Part shown: positions 35,601-45,188 of the stretch, in pieces
Numbering within the stretch: position 1 is the stretch's first letter
Layout: each line of letters opens with the position of its first letter
NCBI RefSeq assembly: GCF_019175285.1
Contig: NC_056527.1
Location: 115,314,235 to 115,378,234, forward strand
Direction of reading: 5' to 3'
Length of the DNA stretch: 64,000 bases
From: Sceloporus undulatus
Lineage: Eukaryota; Chordata; Lepidosauria; Squamata; Phrynosomatidae
Notes under the pieces: model-generated
The model's database searches: none
Seen by the model: only the letters and a program-made list of their open reading frames with translations
What the model was told of the DNA's origin: nothing
Made by a program: the position numbers and the translations under genes

Positions 35601-38600
35601 GTGCGACTGTTGATTAAAGTTGACCATAGAGTCATGCTGGAGGATCTAGCTATGCTAAAGTGAACATGTTAATAAAATCCATGAATAATCAAGTCTGCAG
35701 AAATCAAAGCCACAAATGTGGAGGGACGAGTGTAGTTTCTTGACATCTTGACACAACTTTAAGGTTACCTGTGCTTCCTTGAAGAGCTCTCTGGCTCACA
35801 CAAAGGCTGTCCTACCAAAATTGGAAATTGCTGAGGCTGCTCTGAATACTAAAGATGGGGCCCAGCATGCTTTTCAAGGAGCTGAATTTCTTGTGCTCTC
35901 CTCAGGGCTCTTCAGTGCACCTTCTCCATCCTTGGTGAAAATGGAAGAAAGAACAATTGCTGAGAATGAGGCATCCATCAGTGGGATTGGTAGTTTGGAC
36001 ATCTCTAGGTTGGGTAAGTTATTTTTAACAGCAGTGGAATTTGGAAAGAACAGTTGCAGGTTTAGACTGTCCCTCCCTAATGATTTCCATGAAACCTGCA
36101 GAGAAGAGAACATCTAAGGAGGAAAGATACCTTCCCTGAAATAAATCAGGACCTTCAGGCTGGGACTGATCCAGAGGGTGGGAGCAAGGTAACGCCAAGA
36201 TCTTGATAGCCTTGCAAAGCAAAACCCCAAAGTCTTTAGGCTGAAAGAGGCTGGCTGAAGAAGGTGTTCCTGGGACTGGGTCATCCCCTTCCTCAGAAAA
36301 CTCTGAAAGCGGTGATGGGGACCAATCCCCCCACACTTCTCCTCTGAGGAATGTGCCCAGTGAGTTGTCTTCCATTCCTTTTTGTGAGGGGGGAGATATC
36401 AAGAACCAGTGTCTCCTCTCCTTAAGGTCTCTTAAGATCTTTACCTAAAATGGCCACCGCATCAGTAGAACCAGCCTTCTCTCCTTTACGAAAATAGCAG
36501 ATTTGGTAATGATGGTTTGGAAGAAAAAAGCCCACGTTCTGAAGGAGGAATGGCAGAGTTTTGTATCTGAGGAGAGGAAGGGGTAGACAAAGGGAAACGG
36601 ATCTACCTCTATCTGGGAGATCCATGTTGACTAGCTCCACAATCGGGATCCATTAGTGTAGATCATGAAGGTGGAGGTGGAGAATAACGAGTAGGGTGGA
36701 AAACTGTCATCTGGACACCTGACAGGATCACAGCTTCCTTGGCTATCACCCATCTGGATCCAATCGGAGAAATCCAGATGGAGGGTTTGGGCAGCCACCA
36801 TCGGGGGTGAGATCATAGATGCTGCCCCTTGGGAAGCCACCATCTCTGTTGCATTCCTAGGTCCAGTCCAAGCCCGGCGTTTGTGACAGTGGGTACCTTG
36901 GCCCTGGATGGAAGGATTTCATTCATCCAAGTGCACCAGGTCCCCCCATGCTTTGATGGTTCCACTTTGGGGGGCTTGGAGCTGGTGGAAGTGGGAGGGG
37001 AGAGAAAGTCCTCCAACATCCTGGGCCTATCTACTTCACAGCCACTGGAAGAGGCCATGACAGGATCTCTGGAAAAAAGACAAAGGGGCTACTGTCTCTT
37101 ACTACTGACCTGCAAGAGATGATAGGTAGAATAGAGAAAGGAGGATGAAGAATATAGATTTTAATTGTGTGTAAATAGAAAAGAGAACAAGAAAGAAAAA
37201 AATGAAAGAGCAAAGCAGAATAGAGCGGCACTATTAGATCCCTTGATCTAGAATACTTGCATTGATGCAGCCTAAAATTGCATTGGCTTTTTAGCTGCCG
37301 AATCAGGGCTGGCGATGGGCTTCCTAGAGGCAACCAGCTAGCCATTGTGGGAACAGATTGCTGGATAGCTAAGCATTCCTGCTGATCCGAAGGGCTCTTC
37401 TTATGTTCTTCTCATTTCTTAGGGGAATATTCCATCTCGCTGTCCATCCTCTATAGCGGTGAGCTGATGCAGCAGCTCTGGATCCCAGCAGGCGAATTTC
37501 TCATCACATCTGTTGCCGCCCCTCAGGGAGCGCCAACAAATACCATGCGCAGGGTGCTTCTGCCATCCCCGACCAAAATAAAATCCCCACAAAAGCAGGA
37601 AATTATTTCACGTCTGCTGAAGAATCTGGAGAGGGGTGTGATGGCTGCCAGTAACTGTGAAGGGATATTCGTCCAGTGTCGAGGCAAAGCCAGCATCTTC
37701 TGGCAAGGACCAAGCGAAGTCCTGCCACCTGGCAGGCTGGAGAATAACGCCTACCTTCAGCTGTTCAGCACCAGGTCTTATAAAGCAGGTGAGACTGAGG
37801 CCATGCCAGAGCATGAAACATTGCTTTTTAGAGGCTACAGCTTCCAGAATTTGCAAGCTACTACTGTACTACTGGAGCCTTGTAGCCTAGGGATTCTGGG
37901 AGTTGTAGTTTGGGAGGGGTATGGGAGTGGTAGTCCAGGACCGCTGGGAGTTGTAGACGCCCAAAGTAACTTTTTTGAGCTCTGGGCCATCTTCTGTATT
38001 TTCACATTTAGTTTGGAAAAAGCCATTATTACCTTCAAATGAAGAAAAACAAAATCAAAGAAAATAAATTCTCATAGTACCTGAATATTTTATAGGTATT
38101 CTCAACACTTTTTGGGGGGAATATGCACTTCCTTTTTTGAGACCTTTTAAAAACAACAAAATATATAAAAATCTTAACTAAGCATCAAATACTGTTAAGG
38201 ATTTAATAAAAGCTTGTAACCATTTTCCTCAACACAGTCCCCTGTAAATGTGCTTTCTGGCGTTAATGAATAGAGTACATTGACTCATCAGGTGTCCTCT
38301 GCAAGAATATGCAGGTAGACCTCAGCTAACAAATGAGTTTGTTTCAGGGTGTTATTTCTTACAGGAAATTTGGTAAAAGAGGCAGAAACATGTAAAGAAT
38401 AGGGATAGGTTCCCACAGCACAAAAAAGACGTGCAGTTGAACATGTTTTAGCAACTGTTTTTATTCAAAATTGAACAATATGCACATGTGTGCACATGCT
38501 CAGCCACATTGAATCCTGTTTTGGGAGAAAGGTGGGATAGAAATCCAATAAATGAATGAAGCAATTCAGATAAGCCTTGCAGAAGTAGACAAAAAACTTA

Positions 38601-41051
38601 AATCTCCTAGAGACTACCTGAAATTTTTGTCCAAAATGTATCCTGAGTTCACTTTTTCTTTCACTGGACTCTACATTTCTTATGATTTCCGTTTTTGTGG
38701 CCAAACATAGACCTATACTTGTTAAAAAAAAACATTTTGGAAGTACCTGGTGAGGATGGTTTATCTGCTCTCCTCTTTTCTCTCTGTTTTGCTGTTCATA
38801 CAAGGCCAGCAAGGGTTTCTGGAGGCAGCTGCTGTTTATCTTGTCTGTTGTAGAGAGGCATACACAACTACAGTAGGCTCAGTTGGGGTGGAATCCCCTT
38901 CTTCCCCAGAAAATCTTGTATTGCATGATTTATTGCAGATGCCCTGCCTTAACCTGGCATGGAAAGTCTGTTTCTCCAGGCCTCCTCCATCATCATCCCA
39001 AATGCTGATGCTGATAAAAAAAAACCTTCCATTTAGACAGAACACAAGAAGGAAAAGGGGGAAGGGCAAACTTTCTTTGAAAAGTCAATAAAAATGCTCA
39101 TAAAACTCAAAGGAGGAGTAATGTTGGACTTCGTAAACAATTCAGGCATGTGAATTGCTTCTCCCACACTTTCCCCTCCTTTGCCTGTCTAGTTCCTTTT
39201 CACTGGTTTTCTCAAATAGCCATCGGACACTTCTGGTTGTCATGTTCATTTAGGGCAGTTTAATCCACCGATTTAGAAGTTGTTGTACTGATCTTTCTTA
39301 CCCCCGATCTTTTATGTTTTCTTCCCACAGCACTGGACCAGTTTCAGCTGGGACTCAGTCCTCCACCTGATCGCCAAATTACTCTCTGCGTCGGGCAGGA
39401 ATTAGGAGAGATGGATAGCATAGTCAGCAAACCCATTGTCATCCAGGTGAGAGGTGTTACATGTCACCATAAGGCAGAGATGCATCTCAGGAAAGATGGG
39501 GGATTGGATGTCCTTTGGGAATCCCATGGAGTGAGGTGTATGTTTTGTGGGATGGGAGATTTATCCGCAGTCAGCAGGTGAGGACTGTGTTGTTGTAATG
39601 CTTCTGTGGTCCCTTCTTGCTGTTCCTGCTGAGCAGAATGAGACCTCCAGAGAGTACCTATCCTATCCATCACCCCCCATTGCTTTGAATTCCCACTTTA
39701 CAGCAACACAATGGGACGTTCCTGGGATTCCCCTGGCGCTTCCGTTCTCTGGTGCTGCAGAGATGTTTCTTTTTCTCCCTCAACTCTGTCGAAGGGACTA
39801 GATCAGTGATTCCCAAACTCTGGTCCTTCATGTGTTTTACACTTCAGCTCCTAAAACCCCCAGCCAGCTTGGCCAGCAGTCAGGAATTCTGGGAACTGAA
39901 GTCCAAAACATCTGGAGGACCAAAGTTTGGGAACCATTGGACTTAACTGATCAAAGGCTTGTGAAAGAGAAGCGTGAGCGATAGAGTACTGTATTTTCTG
40001 GCGTATAAGACTAATTTTTAGCCCAGGAAATTTTTGTCAAAAGTCGGGGGTCGTCTTATACACCGGGTATTGCCTTATAGGGCTGAAACTTCTGAGTCGG
40101 ACTGGAAAATCTGCGGTCACCGCATATGGTGGAGGGAGCTCAAAAATGGCAGCAGCCGCATACCCTCCGTATGTGGTGACCATATGAAAGTTGCAAGGGC
40201 GATGCTGTACAAGTATGGTAGAAGAAAATCTTGGAGACAGGGAGGGCTGGGCAGGCAGGGAGAGCTGACCAATCCAAGCAGGCTTTGTATACAACAGGTT
40301 TTCCTGCTAAGTACCTGCATGTCATAAGCATTTGAATTAAAATTACCATATTGAAATCAAATCTGATGTTTTTTTAATTTTTATTTGATGTGCGCTGGAA
40401 GAGGGGTAGTCTTATACAGCGAGTATATCACAAACTCTATACAGTGGTACCCTGGGTTACGAATTTAATTCGTTCCGCGGCGCCGTTCGTAACCCGAAAG
40501 ATTTCGCAACCCGAAAAAGCCATAGCCGCTAGCGCTGGAAAGCCGCGATTTTGTGCGAAAAAGCGCCGAAAAGCACCAAAAAATTTTTCGTAAGCCGAAA
40601 AAAAAACGTAACCCGGAACAGTTTTTTCCTATCTAATTTTTTCGTATCCCGGAAATTTCGTAACGCGGTCATTTCGTATCCCGGGGTACCACTGTATTTT
40701 AATTGGAAAAGTTGGGGGTCGTCTTATATGCCCAGTCGTCTTATATGCCGGAAAATACGGTACTTTTAAAGGAAACTGTTTTATTCTAAGAAAGAAATCA
40801 AGATGTTGTGAAACACATTATGGGCAAGTGGAAGAGCAGTGTGCAGGAATATGGGAGTGGGGAGAGATTTTGAGGTGGGATACATCAGATCAAGTCAAAG
40901 GGGGTCCATTTTATATCTCTGATTCTCCACTCCACAGATGGAACAAATCATTCCTTTTCAGCTGCTCGTTCCTTCTGCTCCTCCTCCTGTAGTAGAAGAG
41001 TCTTCCTGCCTTGTTCCTGCCTCAAATGCAATTTTGTCTGCAAACCTCTGA
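29447..41051 (+). CDS. IRF9: IRF9 (p48/ISGF3-gamma), eight coding exons
   Basis: DNA-binding subunit of ISGF3 (with STAT1-STAT2), which switches on interferon-stimulated genes in the nucleus. Exons: 29447-29635, 29942-30128, 31626-31741, 33243-33345, 34382-34459, 37423-37788, 39331-39446, 40938-41051; 1269 nt, 422 aa (human 393). The IRF DNA-binding domain spans about 1-120 with Trp17, Trp32, Trp45, Trp65 and Trp83; TAKTMFRIPWKHAGKQ-like and FKGKY motifs point to IRF9 rather than other IRFs. A lysine-rich linker (126-164) may be the nuclear signal. The IRF-association domain is about 225-395. Start codon in ccaccaATGG context. The C-terminal residues after MEQ differ from mammals but end AILSANL (human AAILSLV). 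Position between RNF31 and REC8 supports the call. Confidence 0.95.
29694..29893. repeat. foldback element, copy 4
   Basis: gctgcagaaataatccagtt...accactttaactgccctggc mirrored by cagggcagttaaagcggtct...ggattatttctgca; very well preserved arms in IRF9 intron after coding exon 1. Confidence 0.85.
29942..30128 (+). CDS. IRF9: IRF9 coding exon 2 (DNA-binding domain)
   Basis: Residues 64-125 plus one base. AWAIFKGKYHPGEQ, WKTRIRCALSKSPEFEEVPE and EPYKVYRLVP complete the DNA-binding domain. Confidence 0.96.
30278..30713. repeat. foldback element, copy 5, interrupted
   Basis: Left arm 30278-30320 and right part 30565-30713 belong together. Between them lies a reverse LINE 3' end fragment with a CA/CG microsatellite (about 30321-30563), so the LINE came later. 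Confidence 0.7.
30976..31190. repeat. foldback element, copy 6
   Basis: ggctgcatctgctctgcaga...ttggcactgcttcagttgcc mirrored by ggttaaagcggcatcaaact...ctgcagtgtggctgtagcc. Confidence 0.85.
31390..31592 (+). mobile_element. LINE 3' end, forward
   Basis: atgtaagccaccttggtctc...gaggtgggatagaaacaaac and AAT tail. Ends 34 bp before IRF9 coding exon 3. Confidence 0.5.
31626..31741 (+). CDS. IRF9: IRF9 coding exon 3 (basic linker)
   Basis: Residues 126-164: QSKAEKAKKAKLGRSKKNGG, a Lys-rich probable nuclear localisation segment. Phase 1 in, 0 out; acceptor ctcaag. Confidence 0.88.
31775..31990 (+). mobile_element. tRNA-derived SINE
   Basis: gcctggtatagtggcttgac head, gttcgaatccc B-box, cgccttaaggttgctataag and ttggaaatgacttgaaggca tail with CAACAATAAC. 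Confidence 0.85.
32165..32390. repeat. foldback-related element, divergent subfamily
   Basis: gcttatagtactttggtacc mirrored by ggtatcaaagtgctataatc, with the shared cctgggatttgtagttt centre. A fragment at 10219-10345 looks similar. Confidence 0.6.
32495..32716. repeat. foldback element, copy 7
   Basis: ctgcactgcagaattaatgc...gacaccgctttaactgccat mirrored by catggcagttaaagtggtgt...tcattgcagatgcag. Confidence 0.85.
32862..33078 (+). mobile_element. tRNA-derived SINE
   Basis: gcctgcatggtatagtggtt head, ggtttcaatcctggttctgc B-box region, tagggttgccatatgtcaga and acatgaaggcacacagcaac tail. Confidence 0.8.
33243..33345 (+). CDS. IRF9: IRF9 coding exon 4 (linker)
   Basis: Residues 165-198 plus one base (EENLGPEAMASHTPSALDSS...). 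Donor accag/gtgggc at 33345 is required by phase, although a stronger gtaagt lies 23 nt downstream. Confidence 0.82.
33650..33872 (+). mobile_element. tRNA-derived SINE
   Basis: Near-complete: gcgttggacaacaactctgg, ggtttgaatcccgctctgcc, ggtcaccataagtcagaaac, aacttgaaggcacgcaccaa then CAACAAC. Confidence 0.85.
34382..34459 (+). CDS. IRF9: IRF9 coding exon 5 (linker)
   Basis: Residues 199-224 plus one base: AELNKNVFLMNLDPVSLEG. The acceptor is a triple NAG (tagcagcag, 34379-34387), so one or two residues may vary. Confidence 0.82.
34540..37340 (-). mobile_element. DIRS-like retroelement fossil (tyrosine-recombinase group)
   Basis: Minus-strand frames near 34.54-34.87 kb resemble the opening of a DIRS-type reverse transcriptase. 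The part toward 37.3 kb, in reverse orientation, may be the gag-like 5' region. The element is broken in many places and looks old. A mariner-like MITE has inserted at 35364-35735. Terminal repeats were not identified and the limits are approximate. It occupies the IRF9 intron between coding exons 5 and 6. Confidence 0.5.
35364..35737. mobile_element. mariner-like MITE inside the DIRS-like fossil
   Basis: Inverted ends ttgtccctccatattcacta and caaatgtggagggacgagtg, with repeated ctaggtcctccagtgcaact inside. Same family as 11838 and 22793. Confidence 0.65.
37423..37788 (+). CDS. IRF9: IRF9 coding exon 6 (IRF-association domain)
   Basis: Residues 225-346. SLSILYSGELMQQLWIP matches the start of the IAD (human LLLTFIYNGRVVGEA); RLLKNLERGVMAASNCEGIF matches human RLLSQLERGILVASNPRGLF. 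This domain contacts STAT2. Confidence 0.95.
37789..39330. other. IRF9 intron between coding exons 6 and 7
   Basis: About 1.5 kb of mostly unique AT-rich sequence. A short inverted word pair (cttccagaatttgcaagcta / gattctgggagttgtagttt) near 37.85-37.95 kb suggests a small DNA-element remnant. No other feature seen. Confidence 0.45.
39331..39446 (+). CDS. IRF9: IRF9 coding exon 7 (IRF-association domain)
   Basis: Residues 347-385. LDQFQLGLSPPPDRQITLC parallels human YFQGLGPPPKFQVTLNF. Confidence 0.93.
39804..39939. mobile_element. hAT-like MITE
   Basis: Inverted ends cagtgattcccaaactctgg / ccaaagtttgggaaccattg with mirrored acttcagctcc / ggaactgaagt inside. Flanking 8-mers gactagat and gacttaac share five bases, consistent with a decayed 8-bp target duplication. 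Confidence 0.65.
39989..40760. mobile_element. TA-flanked DNA transposon (Tc1/mariner type), outer element
   Basis: Inverted ends ctgtattttctggcgtataa and the complement of ttatatgccggaaaatacgg, flanked by TA on both sides (39987-39988, 40761-40762). Carries a second element at 40442-40694. Confidence 0.7.
40442..40694. mobile_element. TA-flanked MITE nested in the element at 39989
   Basis: Ends cagtggtaccctgggttacg and the complement of cgtatcccggggtaccactg; TA on both sides (40440-40441, 40695-40696). The interior repeats cgtaacccgaaa-type words. Confidence 0.75.
40938..41051 (+). CDS. IRF9: IRF9 coding exon 8 (C-terminus)
   Basis: Residues 386-422 then TGA. Starts MEQ as in human MEQAFARYLLEQ but then runs IIPFQLLVPSAPPP and ends AILSANL. 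Placement is good; the C-terminal sequence is only weakly conserved. Confidence 0.8.
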   Translation: MEQIIPFQLLVPSAPPPVVEESSCLVPASNAILSANL

Positions 41052-41590
41052 GATGTAGAAGCTTCCAATTCCTGCTTACTCTTGAGGGGTCTGCACTTTG
41101 GCAAGCAAACCACCCACTTTCTGCTTGACTTTAAACAAGGACTTTGTGAGCTGTAGTGAACTACCATATACCATGCTGCATCTCCAAACTGAACTGTTTG
41201 GAGGGGCTGCAGTTCCTGTTTTCCTGTCTGCTTAGGGAGGGACGTCCTGCCATGTACCTTTGCCCAGGTGGAGCAGCGTTACCAGAGACCTTGTTCCCGC
41301 AATGTGGAAGTATATAAAACACTAGAGCATGACCAAGTGGCAATACTGAGGGACTCACTTGTCGGTGGGATTACTATCTACATAGGGTTAGATCCTGAGA
41401 TGAAAGTGGATAATTGTCTGAGCATCTCCTCCTCTCTGCTACGTTATAAAACAAACTTCCCACCTCTACTGTTTTGCTTACTTGGACCACACTCAAACCT
41501 TCTTGCACTTTATTTGTAGATTTTATTTTTAAAAAGTTAACTTCTGATGACTTTGTTTGTTTTCTTGTATGCCTCTGAATCTATTTAAAT

Positions 41591-41596
41591 AATAAA
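41591..41596 (+). terminator. probable IRF9 polyadenylation signal
   Basis: AATAAA 540 bp after the IRF9 stop, preceded by a T-rich 3' UTR (atttaaataataaaattg). Confidence 0.6.
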
Positions 41597-42404
41597 ATTG
41601 TATTGAAACGGATGACAGAATCTGGGTGCTTTTGCAAATTTTGGAACAATCAGGGATTGTGTTGTGTTGCAGAACTGCACACTTTCATGGTAGGGGCACA
41701 CTGACCTCTTCTCTGGTTGAGTGAGATTGCATCACTTTGGTTATGCAAGACACTGCTCTGTTTTTTAAAAGCTATTTTGAACATTAGGAAACTTATGCCA
41801 GTTTAGACCATTTAGCTGTGATCTACAAATATGTCCTCATTTTTCATCTAAGATTAAGCAGTAATCTTTTTCTCCAATACTGAAATTATAAACAATATTT
41901 TTTTACAGCCTGGTAACTGCAGAAAAGTAATACAGTATTCTTCTGTTTGAATTATGTAAAGCAAAAACAGGATGTTGCTTAACATTTGTTTCTGCCACTG
42001 ATTGAAAGAGACAGGGAGCAGTTCAGCATCTGGTTTATCTTAAATGAGATTTTTGCCTTTGCAGTGTGCATCATATTTACAGCTGTAAAGATTTTAAAAA
42101 ATGATGCCACACCATGAGTTTTAAAAAAACTAAATAATGGAGATTAAAGTACATGGAATCAGGTGTCTAATGGCAGATTCCATACATTCTTAGACTTACA
42201 GCAGGGCTGTGGATTTGGTATGCCAAATCTTTGACTCTTGACTCCTTCATAAATAGCAATGGTACATTAATTAGTAGTAACAAATTTACTATCATCAGGC
42301 TACTTAGAGTGATAAAATATATTTATTTGATTAAATGTAAAACATAATCTCATTGTATGTGCAATACAGTTAATAATGAGATGATGTGAACCCATTTGTA
42401 ATTT

Positions 42405-42670
42405 GTCCTGGTTTTTCTCTCCTCCCGCTTTCTCCCTTCTCCTCAGTTTATTTCACCTGCTGCAAACTAAATTCAAAAGTAGTTTATGCTCAGTTAACTC
42501 AACATGAAGCAGGAATCTTGCCCTTCCCAGTAGGCTCAGGCAAAAGAAAACTGGTGTAACCTCTCCTAGTTGATGTGTTCTTCCTCATTAATAACTTTTG
42601 CTATCTTGACTGCACTCCAATGTTGCAGAGCCAAACGTCTCCCAGTTTTAATCTGTGAAATGTAGAAGGG
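42405..42670. repeat. unclassified dispersed repeat, copy 2
   Basis: ctcctcagtttatttcacct, ttcccagtaggctcaggcaa and cctcattaataacttttgct match copies at 6400 and 47870. Confidence 0.65.
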
Positions 42671-42745
42671 CATTTATTCCTTGCCTAAGAAAACCCTATG
42701 GAATTAATGGGGTTGCCATAAGTCAACAGGCAACTTGAAGGCACA

Positions 42746-42796
<51 letters not shown>
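42746..42796. repeat. (ATT)n microsatellite
   Basis: About 16 ATT units between a SINE tail and a LINE end. Confidence 0.95.
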
Positions 42797-42798
<2 letters not shown>

Positions 42799-42985
42799 CT
42801 TTATTTATGAAGCGCTGTAAATTTACACAGCGCTGTACATACAATCTTTTTAATTAGATGGTTCCCTGCCCTTGGGCTTACAATCTAAAAAGACATGACA
42901 CAGAAGGAGAAGGGAGTGGTGGAGGGAAAGGGTAAGAGGTCCAGCAGTTCCTCTCTACCTCCGAGGCCTGGACCAAGGCAGATGA
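42797..42985 (-). mobile_element. L2-like LINE 3' end, reverse
   Basis: tttatttatgaagcgctgta, cacagcgctgtacatacaat and ccttgggcttacaatctaaa, characteristic of a widespread lizard LINE 3' end. Confidence 0.55.
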
Positions 42986-43123
42986 ACTGGAGGGAGGGCT
43001 AAATACATATAATACATACATACATACATACATATGTGCATGCATAACTTAGGTAGGGGATCAAGCAGCCATTTGCAATGCAATACACTTTATGGGCACG
43101 TGTCTTTAAAAATATAATGATAA

Positions 43124-43667
43124 ATTCATATCTGCAAGTTCATTTGTCATCGTGAACTGGTGCACCTCTTTCTCTGAATTCATAAATTAATTCTCAATGT
43201 CCTGGGCAGCAATCTTGACAATTCTGTGCTAAACATAACCGGTTCCTTATCTTTGTATCATAATCTCTTATTTTGTGAACCTCCTCAGACCCAAACTGGT
43301 GCAGCTAGAAATGCTTGGGAGTAAGTAGACCATGACTGGTAAGATTCCCAGAAAAGGAATTTATTGCCTTATTAAAAAAAACAAACTATTGCTGTGAACA
43401 ATACCAAAATGAACATGTTACACCCCAGTTCCAAAGTAAAGCATTTGCGGTTGTGTGTCCCTCTTTCACATGCCCCACAGCAAATGGCTGATGAGTCAAA
43501 TCTAATTTCCTGTGGTTTTGGCTAATGTTTTTTTGGGTTGTCACTCAGCTTAAATAGGCTGATTCATATCTGCAAGTTCATTTGTCATCCTGAACTGATG
43601 CACCACTTTGCCTGAATTCTTACATTAATCCCCAATGTTCTGGGCAGCAATCTTGACAATCCTGTGT
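43124..43667. repeat. spaced direct repeat, two 105-bp copies
   Basis: 43124-43228 and 43562-43667 share attcatatctgcaagttcat, ttgtcat-gtgaactg and ctgggcagcaatcttgacaa with few differences; separated by about 330 bp. May be one repeat family inserted twice or a local duplication. Confidence 0.75.
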
Positions 43668-44121
43668 ATTCCCAATGTAAATTTCTGGTATCAGTATAGT
43701 ATTTAATTTTTGTGGTTCCGAGTGGCTGTTTTCCAACGCCAATTAAAAAAAATACTTTTAAAACATTTTCTAAAGCATTTTGAGCTTGATCTTAACAATT
43801 TTGGGGAAATCTGTATTAGCTGTTTTATAGTGTTGTATTTTATTTAATAAGTTGTTAGCATTGCCATTTCATTTTATATTTTACTATGTTAGATTGTACG
43901 CCTTTGGCAGGATTGACGTTCGACTTGATCATACCTGTAAAGAGCCATGTAAATGTATGGCATGTATAAATAAACCATAATAATAATAATAATAATTCAA
44001 GTGCCAAAAGTTAACTCTCCCAATTTAAAACAAAATAGTAAATGATTCCCTCTCTTTTTTTAGGAAACCAGTTGGCAAGAGAAAACCTGACCAGGCCTCC
44101 CCATTTCTTGTCACTCAGTTG

Positions 44122-44125
<4 letters not shown>

Positions 44126-44176
<51 letters not shown>
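44126..44176. repeat. (AT)n microsatellite
   Basis: Perfect AT run of about 51 bp. Confidence 0.95.
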
Positions 44177-44180
<4 letters not shown>

Positions 44181-44329
44181 TTTCATTTGTACACCATGTA
44201 TTACATGGTTAATAATAATAACAATAACAATAACAATGTATTTATATCCCGCTCCTCCAGACGATCGAAGTATCTAAATTCATTTGTGGCACTATGAACA
44301 CACTTTAATATTTATACTTGAAACATATT

Positions 44330-44480
44330 CAGGGGTAAGCCATGCTGGCCATGCAGTAAAATAAAACAAAATACAAAATCCACAAAGGAGCGATGGCTTT
44401 ATTGGCCAGACAAAATGGACAAAATGCATGACGCAAGCTTTCAAAGTAGATCCATTGGCTCCATTTTCATCAGGCAAAAA
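44330..44480. repeat. unclassified dispersed repeat (cagcaagc family)
   Basis: gagcgatggctttattggcc, gcatgacgcaagctttcaaa and ccattttcatcaggcaaaaa resemble a widespread reptile repeat also hinted at 25120 and 28110. Confidence 0.5.
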
Positions 44481-44649
44481 TAATTTTATTTTCTTTATGG
44501 ATTTTGGATTTAAAATTTTTCTAAATGGTTGACTCTCTTCTTTTATTGGGTTTAACTAAACTAAATCAGCTAAAAGTAAACAGAGGAAATCCCTTGAACT
44601 CTCAAACTCTTATACTTATGACACAATGTCTGTGTACGGTAGACTAAAG

Positions 44650-44861
44650 GTGCATCTACACTGTCAAAATAATGCGGTTTGACGCCACATCAACTGCCAT
44701 GGCGCCAGAATCCTGGGATCTGTAGTTTGGTGAGGCCCCAGCCCTCTTGGGCAGAGAAGGCTAACGATCTTGTAAAACTACAAATCCCAGGATTCCATAG
44801 GATGGAGCTAAGCACTTAGAAGTGGTGCCAAACTGCTTCAATTTCTACAGTGTAGATGCAC
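44650..44861. repeat. foldback element, copy 8
   Basis: tgcatctacactgtcaaaat...acgccacatcaactgccatg mirrored by agaagtggtgccaaactgc...ctacagtgtagatgcac. Arms are well preserved. Confidence 0.85.
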
Positions 44862-45188
44862 TCTGGGCTGAGAGGAAATGAAAAGCCCAACATATTTGGC
44901 TATGCTTTAATTGTTCATTATTTTGTATCTTTTACTTAGTGATTTTGGGTGATCTGATTTTAATCCCATTTATTCAAAGGGAAGGGAAGTAGTGTAACTT
45001 TGGGTCCACTTGAATATCCACAAAAACTCCCAGCCAGCATGGCAAGGGATGATGGGAGCTGTAGTCTAAAACACTTGGGAAGGCCCTAAATTCCCTACTC
45101 TGAAATTAATGGCTTTATTATTACCTTAGGTAACAATAACCTCAGGTAATAATTACCTCAGGGGAAGGCTTGAGCAAAAGCCACCTCT

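Larger units (their letters stand above)
41616..45150. other. IRF9-REC8 intergenic region, left part
   Basis: No gene seen. Contains an unclassified repeat (42405-42670), a SINE tail (about 42680-42745), ATT and AT microsatellites, a reverse LINE end (42797-42985), a spaced direct repeat (43124 / 43562), a gtcttgtggca-type repeat (44330-44480) and a foldback element (44650-44861). Confidence 0.6.

Noticed and set aside
43124-43667. Direct repeats as a CRISPR array or a pair of LTRs
   Set aside because: Only two copies, eukaryotic context, and no coding or boundary signals of an LTR element between them.
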